A stretch of 64,000 nt of DNA from an uncultured Hyphomonas sp. (GTDB lineage Bacteria > Pseudomonadota > Alphaproteobacteria > Caulobacterales > Hyphomonadaceae), in the NCBI RefSeq assembly GCF_963675305.1, contig NZ_OY776147.1, forward strand, positions 2,914,001 through 2,978,000, in the 5' to 3' direction. The position numbers and the translations under genes were made by a program. This document shows positions 43,957 through 53,109 of the stretch, piece after piece (position 1 is the first letter of the stretch; every line of letters begins with the position of its first letter). Under the pieces are notes generated by a model. It was not told where the DNA came from, made no database searches, and saw only the letters and a program-made list of their open reading frames with translations.

Positions 43957-44412
43957 TTATTCCTGCGCACCCATCAGGGCCTTGTGCCGCGTGACCAGTT
44001 CATAAAGGACAACGGCAAGGCCGTGACCGGCCGTGCCGACGGTCCACCAGATCATCGCCCACATCATGACATGGCTTCCGGTGCCGATATTGATGCCGGT
44101 GAAAAGCACCATGCCAAACAGGTAGCTTGCAAGACTGATCCAGAAGGACAAGCGCAGCGCTGCCCCTTTGCGGGCAACCTTCTGCCGTGACTGGGCCCGG
44201 GCCTCCGACTGCGCGTCTACCGTCAGCGCCATGACATCGACATCGAAGGCAGCCGCCAGCGCCTTGAGCGTTTCGCCTGAGGCTTTTTCGCCCTGCTCGA
44301 CCCTCTGAATGGTCCTGAGACCGATTCCGGCCAGGTCTGCCAGGTGCTCCTGCGACCAGTGACGTTCCTCGCGCCAGCGTTTGATTTTGGCGGCATCGGC
44401 ATAAAATTGCAT
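43957..44412 (-). CDS. XRE-family regulator with two-helix membrane domain
   Basis: A 151-residue protein. An N-terminal Cro/C1 HTH (KRWREERHWSQEHLADLAGIGLRTIQRVEQG) is followed by a linker and a C-terminal pair of hydrophobic helices (LRLSFWISLASYLFGMVLFTGI and MMWAMIWWTVGTAGHGLAVVLYELV), like a 2TM domain. The ATG at 44412 is favoured by GGAG six bases upstream. It may be a membrane-tethered regulator. Confidence 0.78.
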   Translation of the reverse strand: MQFYADAAKIKRWREERHWSQEHLADLAGIGLRTIQRVEQGEKASGETLKALAAAFDVDVMALTVDAQSEARAQSRQKVARKGAALRLSFWISLASYLFGMVLFTGINIGTGSHVMMWAMIWWTVGTAGHGLAVVLYELVTRHKALMGAQE

Positions 44413-44597
44413 GATCAACTCCATTAGCAAGCTTCGTTTCCGTCCACCAGAAAGAGCCCGAAATTCACTTTCCCGCCACGCCGAGTGGACGTCATCAGGC
44501 CGCCAGCTGCCCGCCACGCCCCCGCCACCCCCCGGAATCAGGCCGATATCCCAGCCATTCGGTTATTTACCGGGGTTTGACCACAGCAAATGGATGA

Positions 44598-45884
44598 TCA
44601 GAGGCGCAGCGCCACCCGGCTGCGGTCCGGAACGAAGCCCAATGCGACCACGGCGCCGAAAGCGGCAAGGATCATGTAGATCGCCGGCGCCGTGTTCAGC
44701 CCGCTCACCGCGATCAGGCTTGAAGCGATCAGCGGCGTCAGCCCGCCGATCACGCCCAGGCCGACATTGAACGCGACCGAATAACCTGACAGCCGGTCTC
44801 TCGCTGGAAACATCTCGACAAACAGGGCGGGCCCTGACCCAAGCGGGACAGCCAACAGCGAAAAGACAACGAGGTGGGCGACCAGTATGGAGGCAAGCGA
44901 TCCGCCGGAAGCGAGCATCCATTCATGCAGCGGCCACCCGGCGAGCCCGAGCACAAGCATGGCGATGGCAATCAAGGTCCGGCGCGGCAGCCATGTGTCT
45001 CCGACAATCGCAAACAAGGGCATCAGGGGAATTACCAGAAACGTCATGGCGGTATTGATCGCCAGGGCACCGCCGCGGTCCATCAGCCCCTGCGCCGACA
45101 GCCATTCGGGCAGGTAAACGAATCCGATATAATAGCACGCACCGTAACAGCCTGCGAAGGCAACGGCCAGGAGCGTCTCCCGCCGATTGGTCGTAAACGC
45201 CTGCAACAGCGGTGAGCTGTCAGTACGGTTTTCATGGTGCGCCTGAAAATGCCGGGAGTCCCCGGCATTGCGGCGGATCCAGATGGCGAGAACGCCCAGC
45301 AGGGAGCCGCCCAGGAATGGCAGGCGCCATGCCCATGACGCGACTGTGTCTGCATCGAACAGGTTTGTCGTCAGGGCGGCCGCGCCGACCCCGAGCAGCG
45401 ATCCGGTCATCGATCCGATATTGGCCCAGCTGCCGGTCAGCCCGCGTTTGTCCGGCGGAGCGGTCTCAACGAGATAGGTGGCCGAGGACGAAAACTCCCC
45501 GCCGACCGACAGGCCTTGCAAGAGGCGAACGGCGACGAGCAGCGCGGGCGCCAGGATCCCCGCGGTCGCATAGGTTGGCAGCATACCCAGGAACAGCGTC
45601 GGCAAGGCCATGAGCACGACCGAGATCTGCATTGCCCGGGCCGGGCCATAGGTATCCCCGAACCAGCCAAACAGCGCCGCGCCGATCGGGCGCATCAGGA
45701 AACCTGCCGCAAAGATCCCATAGGTCGCGATCAATCCGGCAACCGGGTCTTCCGATGGAAAAAAGACAGGCGCAATGACGCCGGCAAGGTAGCCATAGAG
45801 GGCGAAGTCATACCATTCGATGACGTTGCCGATGAAGCCAGCAATGACCCTGTGTCGGAAACTTGTCGGTGTCGGCTCGCTCAT
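44598..45884 (-). CDS. MHS-family MFS transporter (ProP/ShiA-like)
   Basis: A 428-residue carrier. IGNVIEWYDFALYGYLAGVIAPVFFPSEDPVAGLIATYGIFAAGFLMRPIGAALFGWFGD is diagnostic of the metabolite:H+ symporter group, as are LLQGLSVGGEFSSSATYLVE and the KRGLTGSWANIGSMTG region. Substrates range from proline and betaine to aromatic acids and cannot be chosen. It follows the TetR gene by 67 bases on the same strand. Confidence 0.88.
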   Translation of the reverse strand: MSEPTPTSFRHRVIAGFIGNVIEWYDFALYGYLAGVIAPVFFPSEDPVAGLIATYGIFAAGFLMRPIGAALFGWFGDTYGPARAMQISVVLMALPTLFLGMLPTYATAGILAPALLVAVRLLQGLSVGGEFSSSATYLVETAPPDKRGLTGSWANIGSMTGSLLGVGAAALTTNLFDADTVASWAWRLPFLGGSLLGVLAIWIRRNAGDSRHFQAHHENRTDSSPLLQAFTTNRRETLLAVAFAGCYGACYYIGFVYLPEWLSAQGLMDRGGALAINTAMTFLVIPLMPLFAIVGDTWLPRRTLIAIAMLVLGLAGWPLHEWMLASGGSLASILVAHLVVFSLLAVPLGSGPALFVEMFPARDRLSGYSVAFNVGLGVIGGLTPLIASSLIAVSGLNTAPAIYMILAAFGAVVALGFVPDRSRVALRL

Positions 45885-45951
45885 CGCCTGCCTGTCATAG
45901 GGGGCGTGCGGCCTGGCGACAATTCCCGCTCACTGCGTGCGGGAACGTGTC

Positions 45952-46638
45952 TCAGGCTTTCCTGCGACGTTTCACTGCCTGCTCGGTGGCCGGGGACATC
46001 GGCGCCATCAGGCCGGCGGTGATCATGTCGATCAGGGTTTCGACCTGAAGTTCGAAATCGGGTGAGGCGCCCGCCTGCTCCGCTTCGAACGCAGCGAGGC
46101 AGTTCACGCACTGGTCGCTCGCTGCCAGCAGCCGCGTGCGAATGACCTCTTCCGGCAGATGGGTCATCAGCTGCTTCAGCCGGTCGGCCGCAAGGAACCA
46201 GCCGGTCATCAGATCTGCCGGAGCGAGCTGGATCACCAGTTGTTTTTCCCGCGTCGCCCGCGCCATGAACTGGACATAGTGATTGCCCTCCTCTCTCGGC
46301 CGCAGCTCCTCGGCCAGCGGCCAGACCCAGGTGCTGACCAGCGCGCGGGCTTCCTCAGTCCCGCCGGTCGGGCGGACCTCCTCCAGCAGGGCCAGACGCT
46401 TCGGGTTCACATAGCGCATCCGGTTTTCGAAAACGGCTTCCACCAGCTGGTCGCGCGATCCGAAATGGTACTGGATGGCGGAGGCGTTCTTCTGTTTCGC
46501 CGCCTCGCTGATCTGGCGGAATGACGCGCCGTGCAGGCCGTATTCGGCGAAGAGAGCCTCTGCCGCCTCGATGATTGCCGTCCGGCCGTTCCTTGTCTCG
46601 CTCTGCCGGGTCAATTCCGCGCGTTCCTTGCCTGCCAT
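45952..46638 (-). CDS. TetR-family transcriptional regulator
   Basis: A 228-residue regulator. The HTH is in RTAIIEAAEALFAEYGLHGASFRQISEAAKQKNASAIQYHFGSRDQLVEAV. The ligand domain is unknown. The ATG at 46638 is preferred over the 46692 start, which would overlap the operator. It is divergent from a hydroxylase/P450 pair and upstream of an MHS carrier. An 18-base perfect palindrome lies 55 bases upstream of its start. Confidence 0.88.
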   Translation of the reverse strand: MAGKERAELTRQSETRNGRTAIIEAAEALFAEYGLHGASFRQISEAAKQKNASAIQYHFGSRDQLVEAVFENRMRYVNPKRLALLEEVRPTGGTEEARALVSTWVWPLAEELRPREEGNHYVQFMARATREKQLVIQLAPADLMTGWFLAADRLKQLMTHLPEEVIRTRLLAASDQCVNCLAAFEAEQAGASPDFELQVETLIDMITAGLMAPMSPATEQAVKRRRKA

Positions 46639-46692
46639 TTCGGGTCGTCGCCTCTCTATGCCGCGATCCCGGTCATTATGACAGTTGCCCAA

Positions 46693-46710
46693 TTAATGCA
46701 TATGCATTAA
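46693..46710. promoter_or_regulatory. TetR operator, perfect palindrome
   Basis: TTAATGCATATGCATTAA is an 18-base perfect palindrome lying in the divergent region between the TetR gene and the hydroxylase/P450 genes. The length and symmetry are typical of TetR operators. It could control both directions. Confidence 0.75.
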
Positions 46711-46796
46711 ATGGGGCCTCACAACAGAGGAGAGGCGGCCACGCGCACGTCTCCACACGACGGAAACCCAGGCGAAACAGACGAGGACCCAACACG

Positions 46797-47669
46797 ATGC
46801 CAGACCATACTTTCACACTCGCAGACGCGCTCTGGGTCTATCTGGCGACGCTGATCATCTTCCTTCTCGAGGCCGTGACCGGCCGGCTGCGCACCTATAC
46901 AAGGCGCGACTTCGGCCTGACGATGCTGACCTTCCTGACAAATTCGGCCACGACGCGGCCCCTGATGGCGCTGGCCGTCGGCTACGTGGCGACATGGCTG
47001 GTCCCTCAAGGCGCGGGCTTCGCCGCTTCCGTCCCGGTCTGGCAGGCGGCGCTGATCGTCTTCTTCTCCGTGGAGTTCGCCTTTTACTGGATCCACCGCT
47101 GGGGCCATGTCGGCCAGAAGAAAGGCCACAAGCTGGCCTGGCTGTGGAAGATCCACCGCACGCACCATTCCGCGACAACCATGAATTCGTCCATCGTGCA
47201 GCGCCAGAACATCTTCTGGGCCGTGTTCACGCCACACATCTGGATGATTGCGCTCTTCATCTATGCCGGCATGGAACCAGGGGTCGCGATCTACATGGTC
47301 GTCTTCTACCTGTGGAACACGTTCACCCACATGCACTGGCGCACAGACGCCAGCCTGCTGACGAATCCCGCCTTCCGCGCCCTGTCGCATATCTTCATCA
47401 TGCCGACCATGCACCACGCCCATCACGGCTATGGGAAGAACGGCAAGATGTACTGCAATTACGGCCTTTGCCTCTCCGTCTTCGACTGGATGTTCGGCAC
47501 GCTCTTCCTGCCAGACGACCAGCCGTCCCGCTACGGCGTGCCGGGCGAACAGGCCCACTGGGCCGAAGAAGCCTTCTACCCGCTGAACCTGTTCGGCAAG
47601 CACCGGGAAAAACAGTCCGCTTCCTCCCAGCCAGCCTACAGCGCCGCGACCGAAGGGGACCTTCCGTAA
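46797..47669 (+). CDS. Sterol desaturase/fatty-acid hydroxylase superfamily protein
   Basis: A 290-residue di-iron membrane enzyme. It has several hydrophobic helices and histidine clusters HRWGH, HRTHH and HHAHH (in MPTMHHAHHGYG), the metal ligands of this superfamily. The ATG at 46797 is the normal N-terminus; the open frame to 46575 crosses the TetR gene. It is followed after 88 bases by a cytochrome P450 gene, suggesting joint oxidation of a lipid or terpenoid. The substrate is unknown. Confidence 0.85.
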   Translation: MPDHTFTLADALWVYLATLIIFLLEAVTGRLRTYTRRDFGLTMLTFLTNSATTRPLMALAVGYVATWLVPQGAGFAASVPVWQAALIVFFSVEFAFYWIHRWGHVGQKKGHKLAWLWKIHRTHHSATTMNSSIVQRQNIFWAVFTPHIWMIALFIYAGMEPGVAIYMVVFYLWNTFTHMHWRTDASLLTNPAFRALSHIFIMPTMHHAHHGYGKNGKMYCNYGLCLSVFDWMFGTLFLPDDQPSRYGVPGEQAHWAEEAFYPLNLFGKHREKQSASSQPAYSAATEGDLP

Positions 47670-47757
47670 GCGGCATGAAAGGCGGTTTCCTCGCGGCACG
47701 GCTTGACGCCGGGCCGCAGGACGTCGTCTGCTTCCCGAAAAGAAAAGGGAGGACTTC

Positions 47758-49068
47758 ATGGCCGACGGAGCACAAACCGCATTTCCGGGCTTCAAGCGCG
47801 ATACGCTGGACGACGAGATCGTCCATCCGGACCTTTATGCCAGCTGGGAGATCCACGACGTCTATACAAAGCTGAGGCGCGAAGACCCGGTGCACTGGAC
47901 CCAGCCGGACGGCTTCCGCCCCTTCTGGTCGATCACCAAACATGCCGATATCCTGGAAGTGGAGAAGAACAACAAGGTCTTCATCAATCAGGAGCGCACC
48001 TATCTGAGCCCGAAGGCCGGTGAAGAGTGGATCAAGGCGACGACCGGCGACACCCACCTCTTCCGCACGCTGGTCGACCTCGACGACCCGGTCCACATGA
48101 AGCTGCGCGCCCTGACCCAGTCCTGGTTCATGCCGCCGAATTTGCGCAAGCTGGAAACCCGCATCGCCGCCCTCGCAAAGGAACATGTCGACCACATGGC
48201 CAGCCTCGGCGGCCAGTGCGACTTCGTGAAGGAGGTCGCCCTCTGGTATCCGCTGCGCGTGATCATGGAGATCCTCGGCGTACCCCGGTCGGACGAGCAG
48301 TTCATGCTGAAGATGACCCAGGAAATCTTCGGCCCCGGCGACCCGGATGTTGCCGGCGAAAGCGACAACAAGGCCGAAGACGGGCAGACCGTCACCAGCG
48401 ACCAGGGCGTGGACCTGCTGAAGACCGCGCAGGAACTGTTCCAGTATTTTGGCGCCATCACCGAAGACCGCCGCGCCAATCCGCGCGACGATGTCTCCAC
48501 CGTCATCGCCAATGGCCAGATCGACGGCCAGCCGATCGGCGAACGCGAAGCGATGAGCTATTACATTATCGTCGCCACGGCCGGGCATGACACGACCAGC
48601 TCCACCGTCTCGGGCGGCATGCTGGAACTGATCCGGCGCCCGGACCAGCTGGCGAAGCTCAAGAACGATCTCTCCCTCCTGCCGAACGCCATCGAGGAGA
48701 TGATCCGCTGGACGACGCCGGTGAAGCATTTCATGCGCACGGCAACCGAGGACTACACGCTCCGTGACAAGACGATCAAAAAGGGCGACGGCCTCGCCCT
48801 CTTCTACTGGTCCGGCAACCGCGACGAGGAGGTCTTCGACGATCCGTTCGAATTCCGCGTCGACCGCGATGTGAAGAAACAGGTCGCCTTCGGCTATGGC
48901 GTCCATGTCTGTCTGGGCATGCACCTCGCGAGAATGGAGATCAAAGCCCTGCTGAACGAGCTTCTGCCCCGCCTCGAGTCAATCGAACTGGCAGGCGAGC
49001 CGCAAAGCACCCGCGCCAATTTCGTTTCCGGTCTGAAAAGCCTGCCGGTGAAGTACAAGCTCAGCTAG
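47758..49068 (+). CDS. Cytochrome P450
   Basis: A 436-residue soluble bacterial P450. It has the I-helix oxygen motif ATAGHDTTSS, the K-helix EEMIRW (E-x-x-R), and the heme loop FGYGVHVCLGMHLARME with the cysteine ligand. AGGGAG precedes the ATG. No ferredoxin gene is adjacent. The closest groups by motif are the CYP12x/CYP14x-like lipid or terpene hydroxylases, but no substrate can be given. Its 3' end overlaps the convergent flavoprotein gene by eight bases. Confidence 0.93.
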   Translation: MADGAQTAFPGFKRDTLDDEIVHPDLYASWEIHDVYTKLRREDPVHWTQPDGFRPFWSITKHADILEVEKNNKVFINQERTYLSPKAGEEWIKATTGDTHLFRTLVDLDDPVHMKLRALTQSWFMPPNLRKLETRIAALAKEHVDHMASLGGQCDFVKEVALWYPLRVIMEILGVPRSDEQFMLKMTQEIFGPGDPDVAGESDNKAEDGQTVTSDQGVDLLKTAQELFQYFGAITEDRRANPRDDVSTVIANGQIDGQPIGEREAMSYYIIVATAGHDTTSSTVSGGMLELIRRPDQLAKLKNDLSLLPNAIEEMIRWTTPVKHFMRTATEDYTLRDKTIKKGDGLALFYWSGNRDEEVFDDPFEFRVDRDVKKQVAFGYGVHVCLGMHLARMEIKALLNELLPRLESIELAGEPQSTRANFVSGLKSLPVKYKLS

Positions 49069-50263
49069 GACGTTCGGCGGCTGCGGCGGCGCTCGCCCAG
49101 GCCCATTGGAAATTGTAGCCGCCGAGCCAGCCGGTGACGTCCACGCATTCGCCGATGAAGTGGAGGCCCGGCACATGGCGGCTTTCCATCGTGCGCGAGG
49201 AGAGCCCGGCCGTGTCCACGCCGCCCGCCGTCACCTCCGCTGTGCGGTATCCCTCCGTGCCGGCCGGACGTACCTGCCAGTTGGTGAGGGACGCGGCGAG
49301 CCCCTCCAGCGTTGCATGTGACTGGTCGGCGAGGCGCGCCGTGGGGCTCAGCCCTTCCCGGCGTAGCACCAAGTCTGCCAGCCGTTTTGCCAGCAGGCCC
49401 TCCAGCGCGGAAGCCAGCGTCAGCATCGGGCGGCCCTGCTTTGTCTCTTTCAGCTGCCCGGCAATGTCCGCCCCCGGCAGAAGCGTCAGCGCCACCGCCT
49501 CCCCTGGCTGCCAGTAGGACGAGATCTGCAGGATCGCCGGGCCGGAGAGGCCCCGGTGCGTGAACAGCATCGCTTCCTCAAACGCCGCCCCACCCGCCGC
49601 CGCACGCACATCGCAGGCAACGCCGGAGATGGAGGCGAAGTCTTCATGGTCTGCCCCGGTAAACACGAAGGGCACGAGCGCGGCCCGCGTCGGCACGATG
49701 TCATGCCCGAACTGGCGGGCAATGTCATAGGCAAGGCCGCTCGCCCCCATTTTCGGAATCGACAGCCCGCCCGTCGCCACGACCAGTTTCGATGTGGCAA
49801 AGGCGCCTGCGCCCGTCTCCACCCGAAACATGCCATCGGCATGGGTCACTGCCGTGATCTGCGTGCCAAGGCGCAGATCCCCCTGCCCCTTCGCCAGCTC
49901 GTCCAGCAGCATCTGGATGATCGCGCCGGATTTCTGGTCGCAGAACAGCTGGCCGAGCGTCTTCTCGTGCCAGGTCAGGCCATGAGCTGCCATGAGACTG
50001 GTGAAATCCCACGGCGTGTAGCGGGCTAGCGCGGATTTGGCGAAATGCGGGTTCTGGCTGATGAACCGGTTCGCGGCGGTTTCGAGATTGGTGAAATTGC
50101 ACCGCCCGCCGCCGGAGATGCGCACTTTCTCTGCGGGCTTGGCGGCATGATCCAGCACGGCCACGCGCTGGCCCGCCTGCCCCATGCGCGCCGCGCAGAA
50201 CAGGCCCGCCGCCCCGGCGCCCAGAACGATCGCATCATATTGGAAGGGCGGCGCCGCTGACAT
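49061..50263 (-). CDS. HI0933-family NAD(P)/FAD-dependent oxidoreductase
   Basis: A 400-residue flavoprotein of the YhiN/BaiN type. The FAD-binding opening is YDAIVLGAGAAGLFCAARMGQAGQRVAVLD, followed by KVRISGGGRCNFTN, LVVATGGLSIPKMGASGLAYDIARQFGH and the ending FIGECVDVTGWLGGYNFQWAWASA. The reaction is mostly unknown in the family. The ATG at 50263 is chosen over 50320 because it precedes the fold directly. Confidence 0.88.
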   Translation of the reverse strand: MSAAPPFQYDAIVLGAGAAGLFCAARMGQAGQRVAVLDHAAKPAEKVRISGGGRCNFTNLETAANRFISQNPHFAKSALARYTPWDFTSLMAAHGLTWHEKTLGQLFCDQKSGAIIQMLLDELAKGQGDLRLGTQITAVTHADGMFRVETGAGAFATSKLVVATGGLSIPKMGASGLAYDIARQFGHDIVPTRAALVPFVFTGADHEDFASISGVACDVRAAAGGAAFEEAMLFTHRGLSGPAILQISSYWQPGEAVALTLLPGADIAGQLKETKQGRPMLTLASALEGLLAKRLADLVLRREGLSPTARLADQSHATLEGLAASLTNWQVRPAGTEGYRTAEVTAGGVDTAGLSSRTMESRHVPGLHFIGECVDVTGWLGGYNFQWAWASAAAAAERPS

Positions 50264-50408
50264 GCCGGGCCTATGCCGCAGGTCTGCCCACCCGCGCAAG
50301 CGGCCGCAGCGGTGGCACATCCGGTCCCTCTGTAAGGTTACGTATTGATTTTCCAGAGGTCAGGGCCGACCCTGCGCGCCACAAATGGCAACCGTGCAGG
50401 AGGCGGTT

Positions 50409-50561
50409 ATGGGGAATCTGACGGTCGACAATCTGGCAATTTACGCCCTTATCGGGTTTGGCTGCCTCGTCGTCATCATGGTGGGCATCACGGCCTGGGT
50501 CGTGCGCAAGGCTTTCAGCGCGCCGGTGACGCCGCCGCAGGTCGAGCCACCCAAGGACTAG
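50409..50561 (+). CDS. Small single-pass membrane protein, 50 residues
   Basis: A short frame, MGNLTVDNLAIYALIGFGCL and onward, with one hydrophobic helix (about 10-30), a basic stop-transfer (VVRKAF) and a Pro-rich tail ending in KD. AGGAGG lies five bases upstream of the ATG, a near-ideal ribosome site. It is 22 bases before the globin gene and probably co-transcribed. Function unknown. Confidence 0.7.
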   Translation: MGNLTVDNLAIYALIGFGCLVVIMVGITAWVVRKAFSAPVTPPQVEPPKD

Positions 50562-50583
50562 AAACAGGACGCATCCGCGCATC

Positions 50584-51018
50584 ATGACAGACGCAATCCG
50601 CCGCTCCGGCGAAGAACGGCAGGCTTCGATCCAGCACACTGCGGCCGCTCTCGGCATCGACGAGGCGCTGGTGTCGCAGCTGGTCGACACCTTCTATGCC
50701 CGCGTGCGGGAGGACGACCTCCTGGGGCCCGTCTTCCAGACGGCGCTCGGTGAGGACTGGGGCCCGCATCTCGCCAAGCTGAAGGATTTCTGGTCGGCCA
50801 TCGCGCTCGGCACGCGGCGCTATAATGGCCGCCCGATGCCCGCGCATCTGCGCCTGTCAGACCGCATCACCGAAGCCCATTTCGCGCGCTGGCTGGGCCT
50901 GTTCCGCGAAACCGTCGACGCGCTGATGCCGAATCCCGCCGCGGCCGACTTCTTCTACGACCGCGCGAACATGATCGGCCGGAATTTCAAGGCCATGATC
51001 TTCGCGCTGAACGCATGA
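50584..51018 (+). CDS. Group III truncated haemoglobin
   Basis: A 144-residue globin. Features are LVDTFYARVREDDLLGPVFQTAL, HLAKLKDFWSAIALGTRRYNGRP and the proximal histidine in EAHFARWLGLFRETVDAL. Group III globins may bind oxygen or nitric oxide or handle redox chemistry. It follows a 50-residue membrane peptide gene and precedes the phosphate transporter by 108 bases. Confidence 0.9.
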   Translation: MTDAIRRSGEERQASIQHTAAALGIDEALVSQLVDTFYARVREDDLLGPVFQTALGEDWGPHLAKLKDFWSAIALGTRRYNGRPMPAHLRLSDRITEAHFARWLGLFRETVDALMPNPAAADFFYDRANMIGRNFKAMIFALNA

Positions 51019-51023
51019 GTTTC

Positions 51024-51041
51024 ATGACAGTCTTGTGACAT
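51024..51041. promoter_or_regulatory. Possible Pho box upstream of pit
   Basis: On the minus strand TGTCAC-AAGA-CTGTCAT fits the PhoB direct-repeat pattern (CTGTCAT, four bases, CTGTCAT) with few mismatches. It is 85-100 bases upstream of pit. Its orientation is opposite to pit, so the claim is weak. Confidence 0.4.
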
Positions 51042-51126
51042 CTACAGCCGGATATTTCGAATCCAGTTGAAAATTCCGGCTGCATGCGGCTGATGCGGCT
51101 CATCGCCTGCAAGCGAAGGGGCTCTC

Positions 51127-52641
51127 ATGGCTGACGGCAAGGATCCGACACTCGTCAAGGAAACCCTCGATAAGGACCTTGCCAAGATCGGCAGGGCCGA
51201 GGCCGCCGTCCAGGCCACCGCGCGCAGTGTAGTTGCCCCCGGTCTCGCCTTCCTGTTCCTGGCTGCCATCGTCGTCATCGGCGGGGCCCTGCTCGGCGGA
51301 CAGGACAACGGCCTCCTGATCATCGCCGCAGCCGCCATCGGCGGTTATATGGCCCTCAATATCGGCGCCAATGACGTGGCCAACAATGTCGGCCCGGCGG
51401 TTGGCTCCAAGGCGCTGACCATTGGCGGCGCCCTCGTCATCGCCGCCATCTGCGAAAGCGCCGGCGCCCTGCTGGCCGGCGGCGACGTCGTCTCCACCAT
51501 TTCCAAAGGCATCATCGATCCCGCCACCGTGCCGACGACCGAGACCTTTGTCTGGCTGATGATGGCGGCGCTGATCTCCTCGGCCCTCTGGGTAAACCTC
51601 GCCACCGTGCTGAACGCGCCGGTCTCGACCACCCATGCCGTGGTCGGCGGCGTGATGGGCGCCGGCATCGCCGCCGCCGGCTTCGCCGCGGTTCACTGGC
51701 CCACCATGGGCTCGATTGCCGCCAGCTGGGTGATCTCCCCCATTCTCGGCGGCATCATCGCCGCGGCTGTGCTGGCCTTCATCAAGATTTTCATCATCTA
51801 CCGCGAAGACAAGATCGCCGCCGCGCGCCGCTGGGTGCCCGTGCTGATCGCCATCATGGCCGGCGCCTTCGGCACCTACATGGCGCTGAAGGGCGTGAAG
51901 AAGCTGGTCCATATCGACATGCCGCACGCGCTGATGATCGGCGCCGGTGTCGCCGTGCTCGCCTGGCTGATCACCCATCCGCTGATCAAGCGCCAGTCGC
52001 GCGGCATGCCCAACCGCAACCAGTCGCTGCGCCAGCTCTTCGTGTGGCCGCTGATCTTCTCCGCCGCCCTGCTCTCCTTCGCGCACGGCGCCAATGATGT
52101 CGCCAATGCCATCGGCCCGCTGGCCGCCATCGTGCACGCAGTGGAAGCCGGTGAAGTCGCCTCCAAGGTCCACATCCCGATCTGGGTGATGCTGATCGGC
52201 GCTGCCGGCATCTCCTTCGGCCTCGTCCTGTTCGGGCCGAAGCTGATCCGCATGGTCGGCCAGTCGATCACCAAGCTGAACCCGATGCGCGCTTTCTGCG
52301 TCGCGCTCGCCGCCGCCGTGACCGTGATCATCGCCAGCTGGCTGGGCCTACCGGTCTCCTCCACGCACATCGCCGTAGGCGCCGTGTTCGGCGTCGGCTT
52401 CTTCCGGGAATGGTTCACCGCGAACTCGCGGACGCGCCTGCGCTACATCCACGCCTATGCGCCGAACGCGGCCAAGACCCAGTATGCGGGTGTCCAGCGC
52501 CGCCGCGCCGCCCGCAAGCTGGTGCGCCGCGCGCATGTGAACACGATTGTGGCTGCCTGGGTCATCACCGTCCCGGCCTCCGCCATTCTGGCCGCCGCGA
52601 TCTTCTTCGCGCTGGAACACCTGTTCGGCGTGGTCAGCTAG
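51127..52641 (+). CDS. pit: Inorganic phosphate transporter, Pit family
   Basis: A 504-residue permease with about ten membrane helices. Signature repeats are GANDVANNVGPAVGSKAL (first half) and GANDVANAIGPLAAI (second half), plus GLPVSSTHIAVGAVFGVGFFREW. It is a low-affinity phosphate or metal-phosphate:H+ symporter. It is followed in convergent orientation by a SnoaL-like gene two bases away. Confidence 0.93.
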   Translation: MADGKDPTLVKETLDKDLAKIGRAEAAVQATARSVVAPGLAFLFLAAIVVIGGALLGGQDNGLLIIAAAAIGGYMALNIGANDVANNVGPAVGSKALTIGGALVIAAICESAGALLAGGDVVSTISKGIIDPATVPTTETFVWLMMAALISSALWVNLATVLNAPVSTTHAVVGGVMGAGIAAAGFAAVHWPTMGSIAASWVISPILGGIIAAAVLAFIKIFIIYREDKIAAARRWVPVLIAIMAGAFGTYMALKGVKKLVHIDMPHALMIGAGVAVLAWLITHPLIKRQSRGMPNRNQSLRQLFVWPLIFSAALLSFAHGANDVANAIGPLAAIVHAVEAGEVASKVHIPIWVMLIGAAGISFGLVLFGPKLIRMVGQSITKLNPMRAFCVALAAAVTVIIASWLGLPVSSTHIAVGAVFGVGFFREWFTANSRTRLRYIHAYAPNAAKTQYAGVQRRRAARKLVRRAHVNTIVAAWVITVPASAILAAAIFFALEHLFGVVS

Positions 52642-52643
52642 CC

Positions 52644-53081
52644 TCAGGCAAGATCCAGCGCGCGCAGTACGGCGCCCTGGTCGAAATAGGGCCGCTCGCA
52701 GATGATGCGATCGCTGCCCGGGGCGAACTCGAACGTCGCCGCCATCCGCACCCGGAAACTCCGCCCCGTCGGCTCGATCACCTTGTCGCCCACACGCAGC
52801 GGCCCGGTATGCGTGCCGGTCAGCCAGAACTCGACCAGCAGCGTGTCGGCCGCTTCATCGACCGCGATGGAAATGATCTCATTGTCCTGGTCCGGGAACG
52901 GCGTGCGCGACAGCTCGAAATAGCGCCGCACGGCCTCCTCTCCGTCAAACACCTGCCCGCCGCCATGCATCTCGTACCGCGGATGCTCAAACGTCGCGAT
53001 CACCGCATCCCAATCATGCGTGACCTCAAGGGCCATGTGGTTACGGACGTTTGCGATGCGGGCTTCGGTGAGTTGGGTCAT
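52644..53081 (-). CDS. SnoaL-like (NTF2-fold) protein
   Basis: A 145-residue protein with a small alpha-beta cone fold signature: VRNHMALEVTHDWDAVIATFEHPRYEMHGGGQVFDGEEAVRRYFELSRTPFPDQ, then VEFWLTGTHTGPL and FEFAPGSDRIICERPYFDQG. Members are polyketide cyclases or unknown hydrolases. No partner gene suggests a pathway. Confidence 0.72.
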   Translation of the reverse strand: MTQLTEARIANVRNHMALEVTHDWDAVIATFEHPRYEMHGGGQVFDGEEAVRRYFELSRTPFPDQDNEIISIAVDEAADTLLVEFWLTGTHTGPLRVGDKVIEPTGRSFRVRMAATFEFAPGSDRIICERPYFDQGAVLRALDLA

Positions 53082-53109
53082 GGCGTGTTCCCAATTTTCA
53101 AACTATTTT

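Noticed and set aside
47398..48924. 508-codon frame on the minus strand
   Set aside because: Antisense to the P450 and hydroxylase genes, both with clear catalytic motifs.
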